From: CAG-390 sp045644325
GTDB lineage: Bacteria; Bacillota; Clostridia; Oscillospirales; CAG-272
Direction of reading: 5' to 3'
Length of the DNA stretch: 64,000 nucleotides
Assembly: GCA_045644325.1 (NCBI GenBank)
Contig: JAZRGT010000030.1
Span: 5,410 to 69,409, forward strand
The translations under genes and the position numbers were made by a program. The notes under the pieces were generated by a model. The model worked only from the letters and a program-made list of their open reading frames with translations, was not told the origin of the DNA and did no database searches. This document shows, piece after piece, positions 1 through 8,093 of the stretch; the stretch's first letter is position 1, and each line of letters starts with the position of its first letter.

Positions 1-1746
1 GCCGTATGCGAGGTCGGTGTCGAGGTCGTCGATTACGTCAACCTGAATGGTGTTTTCGCCGTCCGAAAGATAATCGGTAATGTCGAATTCTACGGGAAGA
101 TATCCGCCCGCGAGGATGTCGAGGTTGTGCTCGCCGATCCTCAGCATAAAAATCTGATCGACTGCGCCGAAGTGGAGAATGACGCGTTTGCCGCGCATTT
201 TCTCGGGCAGAGTGAATTTCTTGGAGTATTTATAGACCTCGCAATCCTTTTTTTCACGCTCGATGCCCGAAAGTCTTGACTCGGGAGGGAAGGGTACCTT
301 GATCTTGCCGAGGTTGATCTCCTCTTTGCTTATAAGCTTGAGATCCCACTCGCCGCAAAGCGACATATAGGAGTCGCGCTTCATCTGCGGACGGGGATAT
401 TCGTCGCTCCAATTGCTCGTTCGATCTTCTTCAAAAGGAGTTTTGAGATTTTTGCAGAGTCGCGGCTTGTTGAAATGCTTCGATACGATGAGCAGAACGA
501 GTGCGAGAATACCTATCGGGACGAGTGCGCCGAGGAAAATGTTTTCGTTTGGAACGAAGGACTCGGTGCCGTCGTTATTTACGATCTTTTCCGCATTCGC
601 GAGTATCGACTTACCGATAAAGGGACCGATGACGCCGGGCAGAAGCACTTGCGAGAAGATGCGGATGCCCTGAAGTCTGCCCGCCTTATCCTCGGGAGTG
701 AGGTCGCGGATCTTCGCGCCGAAGACCGCCATTCCCGAAAGGTAGCCGCACATCATAAGGAGCGAGCCGATGAAGACGGGAAGTTTTGCCTTGAAGATGA
801 AGAGCAGAACGTATCCCGCACCGAGCCATACGAGAGAGTACGCGGAGGAATATCCGAATCCCTTCTTATCGTAGACCTTGCCCCAGAATGCCGTTGCGAC
901 CGATGCGAGTATGATCGCGGGTGCCATTACGAGAACGTAATCCGCCATTCCGAGCGAGACCTCGTAATATATAATAAGGTAGGGCATAAATATCTGGATC
1001 GAGATATTGAAGATAACGAATGCCGCGAGGTAGAAGTAAAACGCGGGATTAGACTTTACCGTCGAGGGCATAAAGCCGTAGAATACGTTTTTGATATATC
1101 CGGTTTCTGACGGCGCGGGGCATTTATCTTCAATCGTGAATATTCCGATGATACCGATTGCTATCGTTGCGATACCGATTATGGCGAAGATCAACACCCA
1201 GCTTTGTGCAAGGTTGAGGTCAAATGCCATAAATCCGCCGAACACCGCGAGGATGGCGACCAGGGGCATCATCGAGTTGATTCCCTCGGCAGAGCCGCGG
1301 TTGGTCGAGTCGGTAGAATCGGTCAGCCACGCATTATACGCCGCATCGTTTGCCGACGAGCCGAAGAAGGTCATAAGACAGTCGAGGATGATCGTCAGCG
1401 TGATGCCGATAGCCGCCGCGCTTGCCGCCGCGGGGAAGAGAGCCTCAATCACGTCGAGCCTGAGCAACGCAAAGGCAAAGATCGAAATTCCCCAAAGAAT
1501 ATAACCGCCGCAAATAAACACCTTTCGCTTGCCGACGCGGTCGGAAAGTGCGCCGATAAAGACGGTGGTCAGCGTTGCCGCCACCGCGCTTGCCGCAACC
1601 ATCGCGGAGATGTCCTCCGCCGAGGCGTTAAACATTTTGTAGATAAAGACGTTGAGATACATATTCTCAACGACCCACGCGATCTGTCCCATAAGCCCGA
1701 AAAGCACGAGCGCGAGCCAGAAGCGTCCTGAAAGCTTGGTTTTCAT
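1..1746 (-). CDS. MFS transporter fused to GH2 glycosidase N-terminus (partial)
   Basis: The reading frame starts at an ATG (1746-1744) behind a GGAGC ribosome site and stays open for 582 codons to the window edge, so the C-terminus is missing. Residues 1-423 are a polytopic MFS-type permease: about twelve hydrophobic segments, with the cytoplasmic loop motif GALSDRVGKRK after helix 2. Residues ~424-440 are a polar linker. From ~434 the protein matches the start of family 2 glycoside hydrolases, with the motif YPRPQMKRDSYMSLCGEWDL followed by a beta-rich sugar-binding domain. The GH2 catalytic barrel would lie beyond position 1. I checked that codons near 1224, 870, 609 and 480 share one frame, so the fusion does not come from a frameshift in my reading. 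The likely role is import of a glycoside with hydrolysis on the cytoplasmic side (inference). It has its own promoter, divergent from the isomerase-ktrBA operon. Confidence 0.85.
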   Translation of the reverse strand, partial: MKTKLSGRFWLALVLFGLMGQIAWVVENMYLNVFIYKMFNASAEDISAMVAASAVAATLTTVFIGALSDRVGKRKVFICGGYILWGISIFAFALLRLDVIEALFPAAASAAAIGITLTIILDCLMTFFGSSANDAAYNAWLTDSTDSTNRGSAEGINSMMPLVAILAVFGGFMAFDLNLAQSWVLIFAIIGIATIAIGIIGIFTIEDKCPAPSETGYIKNVFYGFMPSTVKSNPAFYFYLAAFVIFNISIQIFMPYLIIYYEVSLGMADYVLVMAPAIILASVATAFWGKVYDKKGFGYSSAYSLVWLGAGYVLLFIFKAKLPVFIGSLLMMCGYLSGMAVFGAKIRDLTPEDKAGRLQGIRIFSQVLLPGVIGPFIGKSILANAEKIVNNDGTESFVPNENIFLGALVPIGILALVLLIVSKHFNKPRLCKNLKTPFEEDRTSNWSDEYPRPQMKRDSYMSLCGEWDLKLISKEEINLGKIKVPFPPESRLSGIEREKKDCEVYKYSKKFTLPEKMRGKRVILHFGAVDQIFMLRIGEHNLDILAGGYLPVEFDITDYLSDGENTIQVDVIDDLDTDLAYG

Positions 1747-1775
1747 TTGAAAAGCTCCTTATATTTATTGAAATA

Positions 1776-1804
1776 ATTTTATCATAAAGCTGCGGTTTTG
1801 TCAA
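1776..1804 (-). promoter_or_regulatory. Sigma-A promoter of the MFS-GH2 gene
   Basis: On the minus strand, TTGACA (1804-1799) is followed 17 bp later by TAAAAT (1781-1776). It lies 30 bp upstream of the start codon and back to back with the promoter of the isomerase operon. Confidence 0.75.
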
Positions 1805-1822
1805 TGATGACGCCGAAAAACA

Positions 1823-1851
1823 TTGACAATTAATAATATTAGTGCTATAAT
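1823..1851 (+). promoter_or_regulatory. Sigma-A promoter of the isomerase-ktrB-ktrA operon
   Basis: A perfect TTGACA (1823-1828) and TATAAT (1846-1851) are separated by 17 bp. The -35 box together with that of the divergent promoter forms an inverted repeat, TGTCAATG (1799-1806) and CATTGACA (1821-1828), where a shared regulator could act on both. Confidence 0.85.
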
Positions 1852-1883
1852 TTAAATAATAACTCTATTCGGAGGATTATATT

Positions 1884-2603
1884 ATGGATTACGGTATTCA
1901 GCTTTACAGCATTCGCGACCTTGCAAAGGCAAATTTTGAGGATGCAGTTGCGGCAGCATCGCGCATCGGTTACGCATCAATAGAATTCGCGGGCTTCTTC
2001 GGAAGAACAGCCGCACAGGTCAACAAGGCTATGGATGATGCGGGCATCCGCATCTGCGGTACTCACAGCGGTTGGGGCGAGCTTGCGAACGATTATGAAA
2101 ACACTCTCCGCTTCCACAAGGAGATCGGAAACAAGCATTACACCATCCCCGGCGCGGATCTTTCCACTCCCGAAAAGCTTCGCGATTTCGTTGAATTCCT
2201 CAACTATATGACACCCAAGCTTGCGGCAGAGGGCATTGAGCTTGCTTATCATAACCATTCGCGCGAGTTTATCGTCAACGATTTCGGTGTAAGAACTCAC
2301 GACGTTCTTGCTGCTGAAACCAAGGTAAACTTCGAGATCGACACCTACTGGGCGTTCGTCGGCGGTGAGGATCCCGCTGCGGTTCTTGAAAAGTACGCGC
2401 ACAGAATGTCTCTTATCCACCTCAAGGACGGTACTCCCGAGGGCTGTGGAAAGTCGCTCGGTCTCGGTGCGGCACCTCTCGCGGAGGTCGTTGCAACCGC
2501 CAAGAAGCTCGGACTTTATATGATCGTTGAAAGCGAAGGACAGGAGCCCGACGGTCCCGCCGAGATCACTCGCTGCATCGATTGGCTCAAGATAAACGGC
2601 TGA
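1884..2603 (+). CDS. Sugar phosphate isomerase/epimerase (TIM barrel)
   Basis: This 239-residue protein belongs to the AP-endonuclease-2/xylose-isomerase-like TIM-barrel superfamily, which isomerises or epimerises sugars and inositols in the cytoplasm. Visible metal-site motifs are YHNH (122-125), EIDTYW (151-156), HLKDG (179-183) and a late Glu (216) in VESEG, in the family order. The ATG at 1884 follows GGAGG at good spacing and is 33 bp from the -10 box. Its stop codon overlaps the next start (TGATG at 2601-2605), so it is translationally coupled to ktrB. The substrate cannot be read from the sequence. Coupling to a potassium transporter is unusual; a second isomerase in this window also sits in an operon with Trk genes. 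Confidence 0.88.
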   Translation: MDYGIQLYSIRDLAKANFEDAVAAASRIGYASIEFAGFFGRTAAQVNKAMDDAGIRICGTHSGWGELANDYENTLRFHKEIGNKHYTIPGADLSTPEKLRDFVEFLNYMTPKLAAEGIELAYHNHSREFIVNDFGVRTHDVLAAETKVNFEIDTYWAFVGGEDPAAVLEKYAHRMSLIHLKDGTPEGCGKSLGLGAAPLAEVVATAKKLGLYMIVESEGQEPDGPAEITRCIDWLKING

Positions 2604-3967
2604 TGACTTCCACCGTAAATAAAAAACGCCGCAAGCCTCTCGGCACGGCGACGGTTATGGCACTCGGATTTCTCGCTATAATCGCGCTCGGGACTATTCT
2701 TCTGACACTTCCGATATCAAGTGCGGAGGGCAAGCTTACGTCCCCGCTGACCGCGCTTTTCACGGCTGTCAGCGCGACCTGCGTGACGGGACTTGTTGTA
2801 GTCGAGACGGGACTTTATTGGAGTCTTTTCGGTAAGATCGTCATAATCACGCTCATACAGATCGGAGGTCTCGGATTTATGACGATGGCGGTTCTGCTTT
2901 CGATCATCGTGCGCCGCAGACTTTCTCCGCGCGACCGTGTGCTCGTTGCCGCATCGTACGGTATTACCGATTTCGGCGGGATCAACGTGCTGGTCAAAAG
3001 AATTTTGCTCGGTACGCTCTGTATCGAGGGGGCGGGCGCGCTGTTGCTTTCGATCCGTTTTATTCCCGAATTCGGTTTCCCGAAGGGACTCGGATACGGC
3101 GTGTTCCACTCGATCTCCGCGTTTTGCAACGCGGGTTTCGATATCCTCGGCAATGGAAATTCTATGGGCGCGTATGCGAAGGATCCGCTCGTCACTATCA
3201 CCTTGATGCTCTTGGTTCTCCTCGGCGGTATCGGCTTCCCTGTTTGGAACGAATTTATCGGACACAAAAAGCGTCAGAAATTCAGCCCGTATACCAAATT
3301 CGTGCTTATTTTAAGCGCGATATACGTCGTCGGCGGAGCGTTGGTGGTTGCCCTTCTTGAGTGGAACAATCCGGCGACCATCGGCGAGATGGGATTTGGC
3401 GCGAAGATCCTAAATTCATTCTTCCAATCCGTGACTTGGAGAACTGCGGGATTTACTGCGGTTGACAATGCCGCGCTGAATGAGGGCACGAAGCTGTTCG
3501 GTCTTTTCTGGATGTTCTCGGGCGGTGCATCCGCATCGACCGCGGGCGGCGTAAAGATCGCGACGATCGGTGTAATTATGCTTGCGGCATATTCGGTTGC
3601 CGTCGGCAAAAGCGAGATCAATTTTATGCGTCGGCGTATTCCCTTTGAGGCTATGATGCGCGCGCTGTCGCTTGTCGTTATTCAGCTTATACTGACAGTT
3701 GCTGCGACTATTATTTGTACCGTTGCTTGCGGCGGTATGGACGTTGAGGGTATAGATATCCTTTACGAGATCGTTTCAGCGGGCGCAACAGTAGGGCTTA
3801 CCGCAGGATTGACACCCTTGCTCCCTCCACCTGCCCTGATCGTTATAATATTTATGATGTATTTCGGACGCGTAGGAATTCTGACCGTTACCTTCTCTTT
3901 GCTCGGTAAAGCGCTTGGAAGCTCCTCGTCGATCAGCTACCCCGACGCCAATATTTTAATAGGATAG
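2603..3967 (+). CDS. ktrB: Potassium uptake channel subunit KtrB (TrkH/KtrB family)
   Basis: This 454-residue integral membrane protein forms the ion pathway of a Ktr-type potassium uptake system. Four pore-loop segments with the family's central glycine are visible: SATCVTGLVV, SAFCNAGFDIL, VTWRTAGFTAVD and SAGATVGLTAG. Each is flanked by two hydrophobic helices, and a basic N-terminus (NKKRRK) precedes the first helix. I chose the ATG at 2603 because it overlaps the stop of the isomerase (TGATG); an in-frame TTG at 2582 would add seven residues but lies inside the upstream gene without its own ribosome site. The regulatory partner KtrA follows 12 bp downstream. A second, TrkH-type transporter lies at 45.8-48.7 kb. 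Confidence 0.92.
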   Translation: MTSTVNKKRRKPLGTATVMALGFLAIIALGTILLTLPISSAEGKLTSPLTALFTAVSATCVTGLVVVETGLYWSLFGKIVIITLIQIGGLGFMTMAVLLSIIVRRRLSPRDRVLVAASYGITDFGGINVLVKRILLGTLCIEGAGALLLSIRFIPEFGFPKGLGYGVFHSISAFCNAGFDILGNGNSMGAYAKDPLVTITLMLLVLLGGIGFPVWNEFIGHKKRQKFSPYTKFVLILSAIYVVGGALVVALLEWNNPATIGEMGFGAKILNSFFQSVTWRTAGFTAVDNAALNEGTKLFGLFWMFSGGASASTAGGVKIATIGVIMLAAYSVAVGKSEINFMRRRIPFEAMMRALSLVVIQLILTVAATIICTVACGGMDVEGIDILYEIVSAGATVGLTAGLTPLLPPPALIVIIFMMYFGRVGILTVTFSLLGKALGSSSSISYPDANILIG

Positions 3968-3979
3968 GAAATTTATATA

Positions 3980-4633
3980 ATGAATAGCTTTTGTATTATA
4001 GGACTCGGTAAGTTCGGTACCTCTCTTGCTAACGCGCTTGTGGCAAACGGCAAGCAGGTAATGGTCATTGATACCGATTCGGAAAAGGTTACCCTTATTG
4101 CCGACAGCGTGACCAACGCCGTTATTGGCGATGCGACAAACGTGAATTTGCTCAAAGCCTCGGGCGTTGCCGACTACGATTGCGCCGTTGTTTGTATGAC
4201 CGAAAACATCAGCGATATTATCCTCGTCACGATTCAGCTCAAGGAGCTCGGCGTGAAGCACGTAATCTCCCGCGCTGTAAACGAGGGGCACAGAAAGGTG
4301 CTCTCCCACGTTGGCGCGGACGAAATCGTCTACCCCGAGCACGATATGGGAGAGCGGCTTGCATTCAGACTCTCACATTCCACGATCACGGATTTCGTGC
4401 AGTTCAAGGGTTATAAGGTCGTTGAGATCGCCGTTCCCGAATCCTGGGTCGGCAAGGACCTCATTACCCTCAATCTCCGTAAGAATTTCGGCGTTAACGT
4501 CATAGCCGTCAGATACTGCGACGGTAGGCTTGACGTTTCCCCCTCGCCGACGCGCGAGTTTAATGCGGGCGAGATCGTTTCCATTGTCGGCGACGATCGC
4601 GACATTGACAAAATGACAGAAAAGCTTAAGTGA
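3980..4633 (+). CDS. ktrA: Potassium uptake regulatory subunit KtrA (RCK domain)
   Basis: This 217-residue cytoplasmic protein carries one RCK unit: a Rossmann fold with GLGKFGTSLA (about 8-17) and acidic VIDTDSEK after the second strand, then a C-terminal TrkA-C domain with DLITLNLRKNFGVNVIAVR. In known Ktr systems an octameric ring of this protein binds ATP/ADP and gates KtrB. Length and position directly after ktrB fit KtrA rather than the double-length TrkA. The gene ends 8 bp inside the convergent gene at 4626-5027, and a strong intrinsic terminator follows inside that neighbour. Confidence 0.92.
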   Translation: MNSFCIIGLGKFGTSLANALVANGKQVMVIDTDSEKVTLIADSVTNAVIGDATNVNLLKASGVADYDCAVVCMTENISDIILVTIQLKELGVKHVISRAVNEGHRKVLSHVGADEIVYPEHDMGERLAFRLSHSTITDFVQFKGYKVVEIAVPESWVGKDLITLNLRKNFGVNVIAVRYCDGRLDVSPSPTREFNAGEIVSIVGDDRDIDKMTEKLK

Positions 4634-5027
4634 TAAGCTTGGTAAGCAGACTGCGTTCGCCCGCAGTCTGCTTTTTTTCGCGTTCGCGGACGAAATCCCA
4701 CACGCGGCGTACCTTTTCAAGGCGGCGGTAGACCGTCCTGTCGTCGCAGCTTTCCTCCCATGCCAATCTGCGCACGCGCAGAGTTATCTCACCTGCGCGG
4801 AGGCGCTTTGTGGCGGTGGCAAAATAAATATCCTTTATTGCACGCAAAGCGAGCGTGTCGCCGTCAAGCTCGAGCAGCCGTATGGTGTCGAATACGGCGA
4901 TCATATCAAGTGCCGCCGCGTCGCCGCAAATTCCTCTGATACGGCAGAGCACCTGCAAATCCGAATTGCAATTGCATAACGAAAGCCGCGCATAGCTTCG
5001 GAAGGCTTGCGCGGCTTTTTCTTTCAT
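4626..5027 (-). CDS. Small uncharacterised protein with HTH-like C-terminal half
   Basis: This predicted cytoplasmic protein has 133 residues from the ATG at 5027, preceded by AAAGGAT. A longer frame reaches 5120 but has no ribosome site. No family is recognised with certainty. The central part is helical, and the region LRAGEITLRVRRLAWEESCD followed by DRTVYRRLEKVRRVW resembles the helix-turn-helix segments of small RinA/ArpU-like regulators (weak, by eye). There is a CNC pair early in the protein. Its 3' end overlaps ktrA by 8 bp, and its last ~18 codons contain the ktrA terminator hairpin. The upstream gene in the same direction is the AlgJ-like protein, about 90 bp away. Confidence 0.6.
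   Translation of the reverse strand: MKEKAAQAFRSYARLSLCNCNSDLQVLCRIRGICGDAAALDMIAVFDTIRLLELDGDTLALRAIKDIYFATATKRLRAGEITLRVRRLAWEESCDDRTVYRRLEKVRRVWDFVREREKKQTAGERSLLTKLIT
4645..4678 (+). terminator. Intrinsic terminator of the isomerase-ktrBA operon
   Basis: An 11-bp perfect stem (4645-4655 with 4662-4672) with a 6-base loop is followed by a T run. It lies wholly inside the 3' coding end of the convergent gene. Confidence 0.9.
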
Positions 5028-5116
5028 AATATCCTTTTTCACGTTACCCTTCTCGATATAGAACAATTGTTCTATAATTATACCATACCGTAAGGAGTTT
5101 GTCAAGGCTTTGATGT

Positions 5117-6334
5117 TCAATTTTTCGGGAGCATACTGCCGTCGGCGATCGAGGCGAGGTCACGTTCGTGAATGAAGCAGATCACGAACGAGGGATCTGT
5201 CTTGGTTACGACCTGCGTATTGAAGTCGAGCGCGTTTCTGTAAACGACCGTACCGAAGGTGTTGGAGAAGTAATCTATCATAATAATGCGATCCCAATCA
5301 CTTGAGAACTGAACGGCGATACGCGGCTGATCGGGAAGCTCGTCCTGATATTGCATCTTTGCAAATGCCATATCGTAGGTGTCGTAGCGCAGAAGGACCT
5401 GGTATTTCTGAACGAAGTCGGTGGAAAGGGATACCGTACCGTTTTTGATTACGTTTTCGAGCGTTGCGGCGCGCGCAAGCTCCTTTCCCGTGGTCGAGTG
5501 GAGTACGAAGTCGCTGTCGGTGAGGTATATTCGTCTTATCTGCTTGTTCGTTTCGCGGGGGAGCATATCGAGTACGGCGAGGTAGGCGTAATATGCGCCG
5601 CGGCTGTTGAGCGAGTCCTCTGTGTTGTTGTAAAGCTCGCCATTGACCTTGGCACGCTTGAGAGCTTCGGTCAGATCGAGGAAATTGGTCACACCGCGCC
5701 GCGCGAGATACGCGCTGACTGATTTGAGCCGTGTTTCTTCACTGATGTTGCCCATATATCCCGGCATTCTTTCGTCATAGACCGTTTGAGAATTCGGGAT
5801 GATGGCGAAGTAACACGCAGCACCGAGCTTTTCGTATTCCTCGGTTATTCTGAGGACGGAGGTGTAATATTGATTCAGCTCTTCGCTGTCAAGGTCGACC
5901 TCGCCGAGATAGTCGGCAACGTAATTGTAATTACTTGCTTCATCGTAGGTGGGGAAGAGAGAGTCATCCTGTCCTAGAAGCACGCTGTCGGTGGGGAGTC
6001 GGCGGAAAAGGTAGTAGTCAACTCGGACGATGTTTTTTCTGATGTTTTCTGAAAGATAGAAGGTGTCTGCGAAATTCGAGAAAACTATGCTCGGATGCTC
6101 TTTTTCATCGTAGTACTTATCAACGAGCTTTTCTGAGCCGAGATAAGCCGATACTCCGAAGTTGACAAGGAAGGATAGAAGGATGCCTATAAAAAGCACT
6201 ATGATGATGACTCCGAGTGCGCGCGCGTTTTTGCCCGAGGTCAGGATATATTCAATATTGCAGTCGGGGCGCAGATTGAAGCTGCCTGCCTGCTCGTCGT
6301 TAGAGAGCGGGGAGTCAAAGCGATCGTCGTTCAT
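5117..6334 (-). CDS. AlgJ/DHHW-like membrane-anchored protein, catalytic motif lost
   Basis: This 405-residue protein has one N-terminal membrane segment (about 41-63) and an extracellular domain like the SGNH-fold AlgJ/AlgX/DHHW proteins that work with MBOAT acyltransferases in polysaccharide acetylation. The core around FAIIPNSQTVYDERMPGYM (about 177-194) and the LYNNTEDSLNSRGAYYAY block (about 234-251) align with the family. Where the family has TDTHWN, with its catalytic Asp and His, this protein reads TEDSLN (238-243), so the signature is absent. It lies 88 bp downstream of the MBOAT gene in the same direction, the usual pairing. It may be a binding or scaffold partner rather than an enzyme (inference). 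Confidence 0.65.
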   Translation of the reverse strand: MNDDRFDSPLSNDEQAGSFNLRPDCNIEYILTSGKNARALGVIIIVLFIGILLSFLVNFGVSAYLGSEKLVDKYYDEKEHPSIVFSNFADTFYLSENIRKNIVRVDYYLFRRLPTDSVLLGQDDSLFPTYDEASNYNYVADYLGEVDLDSEELNQYYTSVLRITEEYEKLGAACYFAIIPNSQTVYDERMPGYMGNISEETRLKSVSAYLARRGVTNFLDLTEALKRAKVNGELYNNTEDSLNSRGAYYAYLAVLDMLPRETNKQIRRIYLTDSDFVLHSTTGKELARAATLENVIKNGTVSLSTDFVQKYQVLLRYDTYDMAFAKMQYQDELPDQPRIAVQFSSDWDRIIMIDYFSNTFGTVVYRNALDFNTQVVTKTDPSFVICFIHERDLASIADGSMLPKN

Positions 6335-6421
6335 GGTATCCTCCTTTCAAGAGATTAAAAAGCAGCTTGCGAATAAACAATAACAGCCGCCTGATATCCG
6401 ATTTTTCAGTTGGATCGGAAT

Positions 6422-7867
6422 TTAAAAGATTATATCGCGGAAGGGCTCGGTAGCCAGAGCGGGGTATTGGGGCAGATAATAGTAGATACAAAGAATGAAA
6501 ACGCAGAGTATGAGCATTGACCAACCCCATCGCCAATTTCCGCTTCGGATAAAGGGCGATTGGCGCCGTCTTGAAAGCACGCCGAATATGACGGGTAGCT
6601 GAACGAGGGCTATGAATGCCAGCATCAGGGGCATCTCAAGGTTGAACAGCGTCTGATTGATAAGGTAATACTGAAGCGGCTTGCCGAGGGTGATATTTCC
6701 GAAGATGACCTCAAGGCTCGAGAGGTCGCGCGTTCTGATCAGCATCCAGAAAAGTGTTGCAAAAAGGAAGGTGCATATTCTGCCGAGAGGTCTTAATATC
6801 TTCTTTTTCTCAAGCAAGGCGTTGAAGTCAATGAATTCGCATATGACGGGCGGTATGAGCAGTATCGCAATCGCGGGCAGTACGCGCAAGCCGATCTTGA
6901 ACCACGTCAGCATAACAAGCGCGCAGATGGCGGAGATCGCGGCGTTTGCGAGCTTGCGTCGGCGAGGTGCGTAGCTTTCAAGAGGAAGGGCGGAGGTGAG
7001 AGGCTTGCGGATATAATCCCTGATCCATTCACCGAGGCTCGCGAGGAAATTTCCGGCGTATTCCATCGGAGTCCGTGCAAGGATGCACGCTCCGAAATCG
7101 GGCGCGAGTCTTATGCCGAGCATTGCGCAAATGCCGCGTGCCATATCAGAGTAACCCGAAAATGCGAAAAATACGGCGGCAAGCATAAGTGCGGCGAGGA
7201 TGAGTCCGACGCCCACGCTGAGCGGCTCCTCGGTGTAATCGATCAATCTTTCGACTACCGAGTCGTATGAGGCATCGAAAAAGGATGCGATTGCTACACG
7301 CTTGATAAATCCGCGCGCGAAGAGGATGATTCCCGAACCGATTCCCGCGGCGTTGAAATGGAGGTTTTCGGGATCGATCAATCGTCTGAAATCCTTATAT
7401 TTGATCACAGGTCCCGCTATCATTACGGGGAAGAAGGTGACGTAGGTCAGCACGTCGAGAATGCTTCGCGGCATCGGAGCGTCACCGCGGCGGATGTCCA
7501 TAATGCAGGAAAAGCAAGAGAGCAGATAAAAGGACGCGCCGATGGGAAGATAACGGCGAGCTGCCGCTTCATCCGCCCATACTCCGAGATATCTGAGCAC
7601 GGCAAGAACGCCGAACAGTACGCATACGACGAAAATAATGGAATATTTCTTTTTAACGCTGAAGACCGCAAAGGCGGCGCAGTAGGTGAAGACGGCGCAA
7701 AGAAGAATAAACAGAATAGATGCAGGGCTTTCAAAGCAAGCCAAAACGTAAAACGCAAGGCCGAAGGCGAGTATCGCGCGCGGACGCAATTTTGCCGGCG
7801 TCAGCGTGTAGATGCCGAGCATCAGGGGTAAAAAAAGCAGCAGAAAAACAGGTGACGTAAATAACAT
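6422..7867 (-). CDS. MBOAT-family membrane protein, histidines apparently missing
   Basis: This 481-residue polytopic protein starts at the ATG at 7867, behind GGAGG; an upstream extension to 7927 would run into the promoter. The MBOAT frame is clear: an N-terminal MLFTSPVFLLLFLPLMLGIY, then FFPVMIAGPVIKYKDF, then FSGYSDMARG. In active relatives such as DltB and AlgI the next block reads WHISLSxWxRDY and is followed by a WHG motif. Here the blocks read FLASLGEWIRDYI (about 274-286) and MLTWFKIG (about 319-326), with no His in either. MBOATs pass an acyl group across the membrane to a wall or exopolysaccharide acceptor; without the histidines that activity is doubtful. Its partner gene follows downstream and shows matching loss. 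Confidence 0.72.
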   Translation of the reverse strand: MLFTSPVFLLLFLPLMLGIYTLTPAKLRPRAILAFGLAFYVLACFESPASILFILLCAVFTYCAAFAVFSVKKKYSIIFVVCVLFGVLAVLRYLGVWADEAAARRYLPIGASFYLLSCFSCIMDIRRGDAPMPRSILDVLTYVTFFPVMIAGPVIKYKDFRRLIDPENLHFNAAGIGSGIILFARGFIKRVAIASFFDASYDSVVERLIDYTEEPLSVGVGLILAALMLAAVFFAFSGYSDMARGICAMLGIRLAPDFGACILARTPMEYAGNFLASLGEWIRDYIRKPLTSALPLESYAPRRRKLANAAISAICALVMLTWFKIGLRVLPAIAILLIPPVICEFIDFNALLEKKKILRPLGRICTFLFATLFWMLIRTRDLSSLEVIFGNITLGKPLQYYLINQTLFNLEMPLMLAFIALVQLPVIFGVLSRRRQSPFIRSGNWRWGWSMLILCVFILCIYYYLPQYPALATEPFRDIIF

Positions 7868-7917
7868 TATCGCGACCTCCTTTTCTGCTTGATATAATTT
7901 ATGTATTATATAATAAT

Positions 7918-7946
7918 ATAATAGCACATTCGAAAGGATAATTCAA
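7918..7946 (-). promoter_or_regulatory. Promoter of the MBOAT/AlgJ-like operon
   Basis: On the minus strand, TTGAAT (7946-7941) and TATTAT (7923-7918) are spaced 17 bp apart, about 50 bp upstream of the chosen MBOAT start. This supports the start at 7867 rather than 7927. Confidence 0.6.
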
Positions 7947-8026
7947 GTGCCGTGGCGAAAAAAGTCTATTTCTCGAATATTGTTGATACTTTGTTAAGAA
8001 TTTCATTAAATATTTTCCAAATTCCA

Positions 8027-8055
8027 TTGACAAATATTCAAAAGTAATGTATAAT
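8027..8055 (+). promoter_or_regulatory. Sigma-A promoter of the GLUG-like surface protein
   Basis: Consensus TTGACA (8027-8032) and TATAAT (8050-8055) have a 17-bp spacer. Confidence 0.85.
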
Positions 8056-8093
8056 AACTGTATATAAAATTAAATATGAAAGGAACACGCAAA

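Noticed and set aside
413..1731. Several plus-strand reading frames of 78-211 codons
   Set aside because: They lie opposite the continuous MFS-GH2 frame, have no ribosome sites and encode no recognisable protein.
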